Below, in pieces: positions 14,480 to 22,705 of a DNA stretch of 64,000 nt. The DNA is taken from positions 19,844-83,843 of the forward strand of contig CAJUEC010000008.1 of the NCBI GenBank assembly GCA_910585155.1, in the 5' to 3' direction. This DNA is from an uncultured Oscillospiraceae bacterium (GTDB lineage: Bacteria; Bacillota; Clostridia; Oscillospirales; Oscillospiraceae). The position numbers were made by a program, and so were the translations under genes. The notes under the pieces are model-generated. The model was not told the DNA's origin and ran no database searches. It worked only from the letters and a program-made list of their open reading frames with translations. Position 1 is the first letter of the stretch; each line of letters starts with the position of its first letter.

Positions 14480-16231
14480 TCAGCCCAGGTCCGGCTGGTC
14501 CAGCAGGGCGGCCTGGCCGGCGGTCCGGCCCTCGGTCTCAAAGAGGATGATCTCGTTTTCGCCCCGCCGCAGAAGGGGGGCGGGGACGTACAGCCGCCGC
14601 TGGGGCCCGATGTCCCAGAAGCGCCCCAGGTTGAAGCCGTTGACAAAGGCGCACCCCTTTCCCCAGCCGGACAGGTCCAGGAAGGTGTCTCCCAGCTCCT
14701 GCGCGGTGAAGGTGAGGCGGTAGAAGGCGGGGAGGCCCTCCTGATAGCCCCGGGAGAAGTCCAGCAGCCCGATGTTGTCCAGCGGCAGGGGGTACTGGTC
14801 CCACTGGGTGTGCCAGTGCCGGTTGATCAAGACGCCCTGGTCGATGCCCTTGCGCTGCTCCTCCAGCCGGTGGCCGAAATTGACCCGCCCCATGTTTTCC
14901 ACCAGGATGTCCAGCTCCGTGCCGTTGGACACGGGGAGGTCCAGCTCCCGCTCCTCCAGCAGCTCCCGGTCGTACAGCGTGACCACGGGCCTGCCGTCCG
15001 CAAAGACCTGGGCCCGGTCGTTGGCTCCGCACAGGCGCAGCAGCCGGAGGCTGTCCTGGGCGGTGAGGACAGAGCGGTACAAAATATAGCCGTAGCTCTG
15101 CCCCAGCCGCTCCATGGACCGTGTGTGGGTGCCGCGGACCGGGGTGCTGAGCAGGTCCAGCACCTGGAACAGGCCCACCCGCTCCCACACCGGCAGGGTC
15201 CCGTAGGCCCGGCGGCGGGGGGCGGCGGACAGGGGCACCTCCGGGATGGGCCGGTATTTGGCGATGACCTCCCGGTACCGGCGGTACTTTTCGGTGATCT
15301 GCCCGTCCTCGGTGAGCACGGCGTCGTAGTCGTAGGAGGTGACGTCGGGCGTCAGCCGGTCGTAGTAGTTGGAGCCGTTCATGAAGCCGAAGCTGGTCCC
15401 CCCCTCAAACATGTAGAGGTTGACGTGGCCCAGCTCCAGCAGCTTGTCCAGGTCCTGGACGGACTGCTCCAGATCTCCGGCGGCGTGGCCCCCGTTCCCC
15501 CAGTAGTCAAACCAGCCCACCCAGAACTCCATGCACATCAGCGGCCCGTTCCAGCCCCGGGCCCGCAGAAGCGCCAGCCGCTCCTCCGCCCGGGAGCCGA
15601 AGGTGAGGGTGGGGGCCACCCCCTCCACCGCGCCGCCCTTCAGGCACTCCAGGGAGGCCCCGTCCGCGGACACCAGGGGCACGTCGATGCCCAGCTCCCG
15701 GGTCAGGTCCCGCAGCCAGCGCAGGTATTCCTTGTCGTCGGCGTAGGAGCCGTACTCGTTTTCCAGCTGCATCAGGATCACCGGCCCGCCCCGGGCGATC
15801 TGGAGGGGGGCCAGCCGGTCCATCAGCACCCGGTAGTAGTCGGCCACATGGGCCTGGAAGGCGGGGCAGGCGGTGCGCAGGCGCATCCCGTCCTCCGCCA
15901 GCAGCCAGGCGGGCAGCCCGCCCAGCTCCCACTCCGCGCAGATGTAGGGGGAGGGCCGGAGAATCACGTACAGTCCCAGCCCCTGGGCCAGGCGGACGAA
16001 CCGGACCACGTCGGCCAGCCCCTCAAAGCAAAACGTCCCCTTCCTGGGCTCGTGGAGGTTCCAGGGGATGTAGGTTTCCACCGTGTTGCAGCCCATGGCT
16101 TTCAGCTTTTCCAGCCGGTCCAGCCAGTACTCCGGCACCACCCGAAAGTAGTGGATCGCCCCGGAGATGATCTGAAAGGGCTGGCCGTTTAAAAGAAATG
16201 TGTCCTGGACCGCAAAGCTCCTGTCTTCCAA
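14480..16231 (-). CDS. GH35 beta-galactosidase
   Basis: Hydrolyses terminal beta-galactosides. 583 residues, without signal peptide, so cytoplasmic. GH35 landmarks: GAIHYFRVVPEYWLDRL and GCNTVETYIPWNLHEP in the first 60 residues; the proton donor in QLENEYG (E159); the nucleophile Glu in MEFWVGWFDYWG (E235). The C-terminal 220 residues form the jelly-roll domains usual in this subfamily of about 590 residues. Start is a TTG at 16231 after AAAGGAAG. Stands alone, with no sugar transporter or lacI gene beside it, so its in vivo substrate (host glycan or dietary galactoside) is uncertain. Confidence 0.93.
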   Translation of the reverse strand: MEDRSFAVQDTFLLNGQPFQIISGAIHYFRVVPEYWLDRLEKLKAMGCNTVETYIPWNLHEPRKGTFCFEGLADVVRFVRLAQGLGLYVILRPSPYICAEWELGGLPAWLLAEDGMRLRTACPAFQAHVADYYRVLMDRLAPLQIARGGPVILMQLENEYGSYADDKEYLRWLRDLTRELGIDVPLVSADGASLECLKGGAVEGVAPTLTFGSRAEERLALLRARGWNGPLMCMEFWVGWFDYWGNGGHAAGDLEQSVQDLDKLLELGHVNLYMFEGGTSFGFMNGSNYYDRLTPDVTSYDYDAVLTEDGQITEKYRRYREVIAKYRPIPEVPLSAAPRRRAYGTLPVWERVGLFQVLDLLSTPVRGTHTRSMERLGQSYGYILYRSVLTAQDSLRLLRLCGANDRAQVFADGRPVVTLYDRELLEERELDLPVSNGTELDILVENMGRVNFGHRLEEQRKGIDQGVLINRHWHTQWDQYPLPLDNIGLLDFSRGYQEGLPAFYRLTFTAQELGDTFLDLSGWGKGCAFVNGFNLGRFWDIGPQRRLYVPAPLLRRGENEIILFETEGRTAGQAALLDQPDLG

Positions 16232-16256
16232 AGTGAATCTTCCTTTCCTGTGGGCT

Positions 16257-16422
16257 TAGGGCTTGTTTGAAAATTGTCAACACGCCCAAACGGAGGCTCT
16301 TTTTCCGCCATACTTTGCCAATTTTCCTTGGAATACACAAAGTATTCCTGCGTCAAACTGGCTTTGTCTGGCGAAAAAATCTCTCCCCACTGTGCATATT
16401 TCCAATTTTCAAACAGCGCCTA
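16257..16422. mobile_element. MITE-like element, 166 bp
   Basis: Two 20-base inverted ends, identical at 17 positions and sharing the perfect 13-mer TGTTTGAAAATTG (16264-16276, inverted at 16403-16415), each begin with TA. The interior has no open frame but a second hairpin (GGAATAC / GTATTCC near 16333-16351) and is AT-rich against its GC-rich flanks. TA-flanked ends of this kind suit an IS630/Tc1-type MITE. No transposase is present in the window. The rest of the 388-base gap up to 16619 holds the promoter below and no gene. Confidence 0.5.
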
Positions 16423-16517
16423 GGGCGGGCGGCGGGGAGCTGCCCGGCCCCGCCCTTATCATAGCACAGCCGGGGCGGAAAAGCACTTCGTTTTTTCGGG
16501 GGCGCGGGAGATACGCC

Positions 16518-16546
16518 TTGCAAATGGGCAGCGGGTCATGTATGCT
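16518..16546 (+). promoter_or_regulatory. promoter of the response-regulator/ABC/kinase cassette
   Basis: TTGCAA (16518-16523), 17-base spacer, TATGCT (16541-16546). The 5' leader would be about 65 bases. Confidence 0.6.
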
Positions 16547-16619
16547 AGGGGAGCACGGGCTCCCGCGGTTGGGGATCCCGGGAAAAACTTGCGCCATACT
16601 GTTATGAGGAGGCTGTCCC

Positions 16620-17300
16620 ATGCCCCGTATTCTGATTATTGAGGACGATACCGACATCAACAACGCCACCGCCCAGTACCTGCGGCGGCAGGGCTGCAGC
16701 TGCGTCCAGGCCTTTTCCGGCACGGAGGGGCGGCTGCTGTGGCGGGAGGGCGGCTTTGATCTGCTGCTGGTGGACCTGATGCTGCCGGGGCTGTCCGGCG
16801 GCGAGCTGGTGGCGGAGGTGCGCAAAACCAGCCAAATCCCCGTCATCGTGCTGTCCGCCCGGACGGAGCTGTCCGACAAGGTGGAGCTGCTGGGCCTGGG
16901 GGCGGACGACTACCTCACCAAGCCCTACCAGCTGGAGGAGCTGTGGGCCAGGATCCTGGTGCAGCTGCGCCACGCCAGCGCCGCCCCCGCCGGGGAAATG
17001 CTGCGCTTCCGGGAGTGGGAGCTGAATCTGGACGAGATGGCGCTGACGGCGGCGGGACAGCCGGTGGGCCTCACCGCCCACGAGTTCAGGATTGTGGAGC
17101 TGCTGGTCCGCTGGCCCAAGCGGGTGTTCACCAAACAGCAGATCTACGAGGCGGTGTGGGGGGAGGCGTACGCCGTGGAGGACAAGACCATCACTGTCCA
17201 CGTCAGCAACATCCGAGCCAAGCTGCGCCCCAGCGGCACCGACGGCTACATCCAGACCGTGTGGGGGATCGGGTTCAAGCTGGCGGAAGCGCGAGCTTAG
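16620..17300 (+). CDS. OmpR/PhoB-family response regulator
   Basis: 226 residues: receiver domain with the acidic pair E8/D9-D10, phospho-acceptor D52 (LLLVDLMLPG) and K101 (YLTKPYQ), then a winged-helix DNA-binding domain from about residue 127 (LTAHEFRIVELLV, TVHVSNIRAKLRPSG). ATG after GAGGAGG. It heads a cassette with an ABC ATPase, an ABC permease and a histidine kinase, the gene set of VraR/BceR-like and lantibiotic-immunity systems, where the regulator turns on its own transporter. The kinase is placed last, after the transporter genes. Confidence 0.93.
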   Translation: MPRILIIEDDTDINNATAQYLRRQGCSCVQAFSGTEGRLLWREGGFDLLLVDLMLPGLSGGELVAEVRKTSQIPVIVLSARTELSDKVELLGLGADDYLTKPYQLEELWARILVQLRHASAAPAGEMLRFREWELNLDEMALTAAGQPVGLTAHEFRIVELLVRWPKRVFTKQQIYEAVWGEAYAVEDKTITVHVSNIRAKLRPSGTDGYIQTVWGIGFKLAEARA

Positions 17301-17455
17301 CCGCGCCGCGCCGGATGGACCGAGGCGAGGGGAAAAGCCCAGCGGCCGCAAAGCGGCGCGGGTTTTACCCGAGACGGAGGGAAGCCGGAGCGGAAAGCGC
17401 GGCCAAAGCGAGCGTGACAAGGAAGCGCGAGCTTAGCCGCGCCGCGCCGGATGGA
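17285..17455 (+). repeat. 35-bp direct repeat spanning the regulator stop codon
   Basis: A 35-base sequence at 17285-17319, which includes the last codons and the TAG of the response regulator, is repeated exactly at 17421-17455 in the non-coding gap. The copies start 136 bases apart; between them the DNA is made of short GCGGAAAGCG / AAAGCGAGCGTGACAA-like blocks. The 315-base gap 17301-17615 therefore looks like repeat-derived DNA and not a gene; no promoter is evident in it. Confidence 0.75.
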
Positions 17456-17615
17456 TCGGAGCGGAAAGCGTGACAATTCAAAACTTTGCACTTTCTTTAC
17501 CATTCCTTTGCGATGTTTGGGCACTTGCCTGGTAGTCTGATCCTGCAAACGAAAAGTCCCGGGGTCCCGCCCCTTCAGAGCGGGGGGCTGCGGGACGAAG
17601 TGAGGAGGCATTTGT

Positions 17616-18527
17616 ATGGCAGTGATACAGACATCGGGCCTGTCCAAGCGCTATCGGGACAAGTGGGCGGTGGACCACCTGGACCTGACGGTGGAGCAGG
17701 GGGACATCTACGGCTTCATCGGCCGCAACGGAGCGGGCAAGTCCACCACCCTGAAGCTCCTGTGCGGCCTGGCCCGGCCCACCCAGGGGGAGGCGCTGAT
17801 TTTCGGCAAGCCCATCCGGGACGTGGTGGCCCGGCGGCGGGTGGGCGCCCTCATCGAGCAGGCGGGGCTCTACCCCGACCTGAGCGGGCGGGAAAACCTG
17901 CGGCTGTACGCCACGCTGCTGGGGCTGGACAGCCCGGAGCGGCAGGTGGAGGAGACTCTGGAGACGGTGGGCCTGTCCCCCAAGGAGAAAAAGCCGGTGA
18001 AGCACTACTCCATGGGCATGAAGCAGCGGCTGGGGGTGGGGCTGGCGCTGCTGGGCGGGCCGGACCTGCTGCTGCTGGACGAGCCCATCAACGGCCTGGA
18101 CCCGGAGGGCATCCGGGAGATGCGGGAGCTGCTGCTGCGGCTCAACCGGGAGCGGGGGCTGACGCTGGTCATCAGCTCCCACATACTGGGCGAGCTGAGC
18201 AAGATCGCCACCCGGTACGGCATCATTCAGAACGGCCGGATGGTGGAGCAGATCACCGCCGCCGACCTGGAGCAGAAATGCACCGACTATCTCCACCTGC
18301 GCTGCGACCAGCCCCAGAAGGCCGCCGCCCTGCTGGAAAAGGAGCTGGGCCTCGTCCGCTGGGAGATGCGCCCGGAGGGGGAGATTCGGATTTACGAGGC
18401 GGTGGACGCCAAGGCGGTGGGGCGGCTCCTCACCCAGGCGGGCATCCCGGTGGAGGAGATGGGCCTGCACCGGCAGGACCTGGAGGGCTATTTTCTGGAG
18501 CGGATGGGAGGAGAGGACCATGTTTAA
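17616..18527 (+). CDS. ABC transporter ATP-binding protein (BcrA/NatA-like)
   Basis: 303 residues. Walker A GRNGAGKST (36-44), Q-loop near 84 (GALIEQAGLYPDLSGREN), signature YSMGMKQRL (about 131-139), Walker B LLLLDEP (about 150-156), and an H-loop in VISSHILGE. The 90-residue C-terminal extension (DLEQKCTDYLHLRCDQPQKAA...) is the one seen in bacitracin- and lantibiotic-type exporters. ATG after GAGGAGG. Overlaps the permease gene by 8 bases. It energises an export or immunity transporter at the membrane; the substrate is not predictable. Confidence 0.92.
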   Translation: MAVIQTSGLSKRYRDKWAVDHLDLTVEQGDIYGFIGRNGAGKSTTLKLLCGLARPTQGEALIFGKPIRDVVARRRVGALIEQAGLYPDLSGRENLRLYATLLGLDSPERQVEETLETVGLSPKEKKPVKHYSMGMKQRLGVGLALLGGPDLLLLDEPINGLDPEGIREMRELLLRLNRERGLTLVISSHILGELSKIATRYGIIQNGRMVEQITAADLEQKCTDYLHLRCDQPQKAAALLEKELGLVRWEMRPEGEIRIYEAVDAKAVGRLLTQAGIPVEEMGLHRQDLEGYFLERMGGEDHV

Positions 18528-19329
18528 TTTGCTGCGTATGGACCTGCGGCGGCTGTTCAAAACCCGGAGCTTTTACGTTGTGCTGGCCGTGACGGCGGCG
18601 CTTCTGGTGATGACGGTGGCCATGGTGTCCGTCGTCATCGACCAGGCGAAGCTGGACGCGCTCAAAAGCACCGGAATTGTGGTGACCGGCGGTGACAGCG
18701 AGGATGTGATGAAGCTGCTGCGCGGCATGAACCGGCTGGACTTTCTTCACGAGTGCCTGGGCAGCGGCTTTCTGCTGGCGCTGGCCTGCACCGGGGTGAC
18801 CCTGTTTGTCAACGGCGATTTTTCCAGCGGCTGTGTGAAAAACATCTGCTTTGCCCGTCCCCGCCGGTGGGAATATGTCCTGTCCAAAATTTTTGTCGCC
18901 GGATTTTACAGCGCTATCATTACGATTTTGGGCGTTCTGGTCTCGCTGGTATGCCCTGTCCTTACGGGACTGCGCCTGGAGCCAAGCTCTTTTGCCGAAA
19001 TTATGCAGTACACCTTCTGGATGTGGCTTCCCACCTGGGCGTTCAGCCTGCTGGGGCTGGCGCTGGTGCTGCTGACCCGCAGCTCCACCCTGGGCGTCAT
19101 CGTGGCGGTGGTTGCCGGGGGCGGCCTGACGGCGGCGCTTTTGCAAGGCCTGTGCCAGGGCTTTGGATGGCCCGACCTGGCGCAGCATCTGCTCAACATG
19201 GTGGTCCGCGCCCAGTGCGCGCCCATGCCGGACGGGAGCCGGATCGCCATGATCCTGGGCTGCTCCCTGGGCTGGGGGGCGCTCTACGCCGCCGGGAGCT
19301 TTGCCGCCATGGAAAAACGGGACATCTAA
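18520..19329 (+). CDS. ABC-2-type permease
   Basis: 269 residues with six predicted membrane segments: one near the N-terminus (FYVVLAVTAALLVMTVAMVSVV), a long external loop, and five in the C-terminal two thirds (including FLLALACTGVTLFVNG and SAIITILGVLVSLVCPVL). It is the partner of the ATPase at 17616, whose end it overlaps. Family: ABC-2 permeases of the BcrB/lantibiotic-immunity type. The gene is followed by 53 bases and then the kinase. Confidence 0.88.
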   Translation: MFNLLRMDLRRLFKTRSFYVVLAVTAALLVMTVAMVSVVIDQAKLDALKSTGIVVTGGDSEDVMKLLRGMNRLDFLHECLGSGFLLALACTGVTLFVNGDFSSGCVKNICFARPRRWEYVLSKIFVAGFYSAIITILGVLVSLVCPVLTGLRLEPSSFAEIMQYTFWMWLPTWAFSLLGLALVLLTRSSTLGVIVAVVAGGGLTAALLQGLCQGFGWPDLAQHLLNMVVRAQCAPMPDGSRIAMILGCSLGWGALYAAGSFAAMEKRDI

Positions 19330-19382
19330 TTGCGGGCGTTTCCCCTCGCACAAGGAATGGTTGAAACAAAGGAGGACTTCCC

Positions 19383-20261
19383 ATGCTGCCTGTCCTGATT
19401 CTGGCCCTGGCCTCCCTGGGCCTGGCCCTGCTGCGCCTGTGGGCCTACCGCCGCCAGCTGGAGGACATGGCCCGGGTGCTGGAGGAGACCCCGGCCCAGA
19501 GCAATCTGCGCCTGACGGCGGAGATGAGCAGCGCCCCGGTGCGGCGGCTGTGCCGGGCGGCAAACCGGCGGCTGGAGGAGGGGCTGCGTCTGCGGCTGGA
19601 GGCGCTGAACAGCGAGCGGGAGCTGAAATACACCATGGCCTGCGTCTCCCACGACATCCGCACCCCCCTGGCGGGGGCCATGGGCTATTTGCAGCTGCTG
19701 GAGGGGGAGCCGGACCGCCGGGCGGAGTACCTGGACATCGTGCAGAAGCGGCTGGCGGAGCTGGACGGCCTGCTGGACCAGCTCTTCCTCTACACCCGCC
19801 TGCTGAACGAGTCCCTCCCCCTGGAGTGCGTCGAGACGGCGGCACTGCCCCCGCTGTGGGAGGCGCTGGCGGAATTTTACCCCCAGCTGGAGGAGGCGGG
19901 CGTCCAGCCGGAGCTGCGCTTTGACCGGGAGGATTTGAAAATCCAGGCCGACCCGGCGGCGCTGGGGAGGGTGTACCGAAACCTCATCGCCAACGCCCTG
20001 CGCCACGGCGGCAGGGGGCTGACGATTTCCGCCCAGGCTGGGGTGATCCGCTTTGCCAACCCCCTGGCCCCCGGTCCCCGGCCTGACCCTGACCACCTGT
20101 TTGACCGCTTTTACCAATCCAGCCCCTCCCGGAGCAAGGGCGGGGCCGGTCTGGGGCTGGCCATCGTCCGGGAGCTGATGGAGCGGATGGGCGGGCAGGC
20201 CTGCGCCCGAATCGAAGGGGACACGCTGGAGCTCAGCCTGACGTTTTCCGCCGGGTGGTAG
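19383..20261 (+). CDS. sensor histidine kinase with one N-terminal membrane segment
   Basis: 292 residues. A single hydrophobic stretch (residues 2-19) is followed directly by a coiled region and the HisKA motif VSHDIRTPL (H90). The ATP-binding half has the N box (YRNLIANALRHG), and the G-box GGAGLGLAIVREL. There is no extracellular sensor domain, as in the intramembrane-sensing kinases that read the state of a partner ABC transporter. Probably phosphorylates the regulator at 16620. Followed by a strong terminator. Confidence 0.92.
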   Translation: MLPVLILALASLGLALLRLWAYRRQLEDMARVLEETPAQSNLRLTAEMSSAPVRRLCRAANRRLEEGLRLRLEALNSERELKYTMACVSHDIRTPLAGAMGYLQLLEGEPDRRAEYLDIVQKRLAELDGLLDQLFLYTRLLNESLPLECVETAALPPLWEALAEFYPQLEEAGVQPELRFDREDLKIQADPAALGRVYRNLIANALRHGGRGLTISAQAGVIRFANPLAPGPRPDPDHLFDRFYQSSPSRSKGGAGLGLAIVRELMERMGGQACARIEGDTLELSLTFSAGW

Positions 20262-20279
20262 CCGCGGCGCCCCAATCAG

Positions 20280-20314
20280 TCCGCCCCCTCCGAAATCCCT
20301 TCGGAGGGGGCGGA
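20280..20314 (+). terminator. terminator of the two-component/ABC cassette
   Basis: A perfect 14-bp stem TCCGCCCCCTCCGA / TCGGAGGGGGCGGA (20280-20293 with 20301-20314) followed by TTTG, 18 bases after the kinase stop. Confidence 0.85.
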
Positions 20315-20365
20315 TTTGCGCTGCCTGTCCGCCCGAAATGCCGCGGGGAGCGGCGCAAATGCGTC

Positions 20366-20394
20366 TTGCCAATTGGGCCCGGGTCTGCTATAAT
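20366..20394 (+). promoter_or_regulatory. promoter of the fapA-like operon
   Basis: TTGCCA (20366-20371), 17-base spacer, TATAAT (20389-20394). A perfect palindrome follows at once. Confidence 0.85.
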
Positions 20395-20395
20395 A

Positions 20396-20412
20396 GTGGT
20401 ACAATGTACCAC
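20396..20412 (+). promoter_or_regulatory. 17-base palindromic operator at the transcription start
   Basis: GTGGTACA-A-TGTACCAC, 8-base arms around one A, starting one base after the -10 box. A protein here would block initiation. The core GGTACAATGTA recurs at the promoter of the facing GGDEF gene (24102-24112, minus strand). Confidence 0.7.
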
Positions 20413-20435
20413 AAAATGGAACGGAGGCGCATGGC

Positions 20436-22175
20436 ATGTCAATCAAAGACAAAATCGCATCCATCCTGTTTGGCGTGAAAAAGGAAGAGGCGGAGGAGGA
20501 GCTCCGGGCACAGCCGGCGGCCCCCGAGCCGGAGGCGGGGGAGCCTGCTGCCTTCATCGCGGAGGAGCCCGCCGTGCTGAAGCTGCCGGGAGACCATCCC
20601 TTGCAGCAGCTCTACGCCCTCCGCCGGAAGGAGGCGGGCCCCCTGCCCGCGCCCCGGCTGTGTCTGGATGAGGACGGGGAAATCCCGGCGGATCTGGTGA
20701 AGCGGGAGAAAAGCCGCCTTCAAACCGCGCTGAAAAACGTGAGCAATTTCCGTCTGCGCGCCACAAAGGGAAATGAGGGCAAGCGCCGGAAGGGCAAGGA
20801 CGGGGAGAACGAGGAGGAGGATAAACCAACGGGGCTGGACGCCATGCCATGGTTTTTCATCTCCTCCGACAAGCTGTGGGCCTGGGTGATGGTGTTCCCC
20901 CCCACCGGGGCAGGACAGGAGCTGTCCCGGAATCAGCTTTATCAGGCCCTGGAGGAGCAGGGCATCTGCTACGGAGTGGATGGCCGGCTGACAGACCGGC
21001 TGTCCCATGATGAGAGGCGGTATTTCAACCTGTTCCTGATTGCCCGGGGCAAGCCCGCCTTCGACGGGAGAAACGGCAACATTGTGGACTACTTCCCCCG
21101 GGAGGTGGAGCGGATTCTGGAGGTGGACGAGTACGACCAGGTGGACTACACCGCGCTGAACCTCATCCACAACGTGAAGGAGGGCCAGGAAATCTGCCGC
21201 CTGATCCGCCCCACCGAGGGCGAGCCGGGCCGCACGGTGCTGGACCAGGAGCTCCCCGCAAAGAGCGGCAAATCCGTCCCCCTGCCCAAGGGGCGCAACA
21301 CCGAGATCAGCGAGGACGGGGACGCGCTGGTGGCCTGCGCGGACGGGCACGTGGAGTTCACCGGCCGCAGCTTCCAAGTCAAGCCGGTGCTGGACATCGA
21401 CGGAAATGTGGATTTCTCCACCGGAAACATTAAGTTCCTGGGGGATGTGAACATCAAGGGCGACGTGCTCACCGGCTTCACGGTGCGGGCCATGGGCAGC
21501 ATCTGGGTGGGCGGCGTCATCGAGGCGGGCAGTACGGTGGAGGCCGGCGGCGACCTGACCGTGGTCAAGGGCATTCTGGGAGACGGCACCACCACCGTCC
21601 GGGCCCAGCGGTGCATCTTCTCCAAGTATATTGAAAACGCCACCATCTACGTCCGGGAGAACCTTCAGACCGACGCCATCATCAACGGCAGAATCTACTG
21701 CGACGGAGAGGTGCTGGTCCGCTCCGGCCGGGGGAGCATCATGGGCGGCCGGGTCTGGGCGGCGGAGAAGGTGAGCGCCACCTCGGTGGGCTCCAAGTCG
21801 GAATGCCGGACCTCCATCACCCTGGGCGGCCTGCCCTGCACCAATTTCGAGCGGGAGCTGGTGCGCAGGGAGCTGAAAGGGCTGGAGATGGAGCTGGAGA
21901 AGCTGGAGTGCCAGCTGGACAGTCCGGTCAAGGCCAGCCTGATCAGCAAGACGAAGGTAAAGCTGAATACGGCGGAGCTCCGGCTCCAGCAGCTGGATGA
22001 GGACCTGGAGGACACCAAAGAGGAGCTGCGCGGCCATGAGGAGGATGGACGGCTGGAGTGCGGCGTGGCCTACGCCGGCACGGAGATCAGCATTGGCGAC
22101 GAGATGGTCCGCCTGCGGCACGAGGAGCGCCAGTGCGTCGCCAAGATGGTCTGCGGGGAGATCCTGGTGATGTAG
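20436..22175 (+). CDS. FapA / DUF342 polymer-forming protein
   Basis: 579 residues. Residues 1-130 are charged and poorly conserved; a first folded domain follows (about 135-240), then the DUF342 beta-helix (about 250-450) with the repeated hydrophobic pattern GNVDFSTGNIKFLGDVNIKGDVL, and finally a long coiled coil (about 470-550, rich in Glu/Leu). Known: FapA-type proteins are linked to flagellar assembly and surface structures, but many occur in non-flagellate Clostridia. ATG after ACGGAGG. Followed by a CheY-like gene 67 bases on, presumably in the same transcript. No flagellar gene is in the window. Confidence 0.88.
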   Translation: MSIKDKIASILFGVKKEEAEEELRAQPAAPEPEAGEPAAFIAEEPAVLKLPGDHPLQQLYALRRKEAGPLPAPRLCLDEDGEIPADLVKREKSRLQTALKNVSNFRLRATKGNEGKRRKGKDGENEEEDKPTGLDAMPWFFISSDKLWAWVMVFPPTGAGQELSRNQLYQALEEQGICYGVDGRLTDRLSHDERRYFNLFLIARGKPAFDGRNGNIVDYFPREVERILEVDEYDQVDYTALNLIHNVKEGQEICRLIRPTEGEPGRTVLDQELPAKSGKSVPLPKGRNTEISEDGDALVACADGHVEFTGRSFQVKPVLDIDGNVDFSTGNIKFLGDVNIKGDVLTGFTVRAMGSIWVGGVIEAGSTVEAGGDLTVVKGILGDGTTTVRAQRCIFSKYIENATIYVRENLQTDAIINGRIYCDGEVLVRSGRGSIMGGRVWAAEKVSATSVGSKSECRTSITLGGLPCTNFERELVRRELKGLEMELEKLECQLDSPVKASLISKTKVKLNTAELRLQQLDEDLEDTKEELRGHEEDGRLECGVAYAGTEISIGDEMVRLRHEERQCVAKMVCGEILVM

Positions 22176-22242
22176 GGCTGCCCGTCCGGCTGGGAATACA
22201 GGTTCTCAGAACGTTAATGTAAGGAAAAGAGGGAACGAACTT

Positions 22243-22605
22243 ATGAAGAAGAGAGTCATGGTGGTGGACGACTCCCAGGTGATGATGCTCCAGATCAAAA
22301 AGCTGCTGGAGGGGAGTGAGTTCGAGGTGGCCGCTTACTGCGAAAACGGGGAGGAGGCCATCGCCCGCTATGAGGAGGTACGACCCGATGTGGTGACCAT
22401 GGACATCATCATGCCGGGCATTGACGGGCTGGAGGCCGCGCAGGTCCTGATGTATGAGCACGAGGAGGCCCGAGTTGTTGTGATTTCCTCCCTGGGAGAT
22501 GAGGAGATGCTCCAGGAGGTCTACGGCATCGGCGCCCAGGGGGTGCTGTTCAAGCCCATCACCCGGGAGGCGCTGCTGGGGGCGCTGAAAAGAGCGCTGG
22601 CCTGA
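22243..22605 (+). CDS. CheY-like single-domain response regulator
   Basis: 120 residues, a receiver domain only: acidic pocket D9/D10, phospho-acceptor D54 (VVTMDIIMPGIDG), S82-S83 and K104 (LFKPI). No output domain, so it acts through protein contacts, like CheY or Spo0F. ATG after AGAGGGAACG. Downstream of the fapA-like gene and facing the GGDEF protein; partners are unknown. Confidence 0.92.
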   Translation: MKKRVMVVDDSQVMMLQIKKLLEGSEFEVAAYCENGEEAIARYEEVRPDVVTMDIIMPGIDGLEAAQVLMYEHEEARVVVISSLGDEEMLQEVYGIGAQGVLFKPITREALLGALKRALA

Positions 22606-22622
22606 GGGAAACCGAGACTGAA

Positions 22623-22667
22623 AAATATGCGGCGGGGCGTCCAGCTTGGACGCCCCGCCGCATATTT
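22623..22667. terminator. bidirectional terminator between cheY-like and GGDEF genes
   Basis: A perfect 20-bp stem (22623-22642 with 22648-22667) with an AGCTT loop and A/T runs at its base, between two converging genes. Confidence 0.92.
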
Positions 22668-22705
22668 CCGGTCCCGCGATTTTTCCCACAGCGGCCTGGG
22701 GCCGC

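Noticed and set aside
17301..17615. Possible small gene or stable RNA in the repeat-rich gap
   Set aside because: No ribosome site, no tRNA-like fold, and the open frames depend on the duplicated segment.
20260..20330. Short frame over the terminator after the kinase gene
   Set aside because: It reads through a perfect hairpin and has no start signal.
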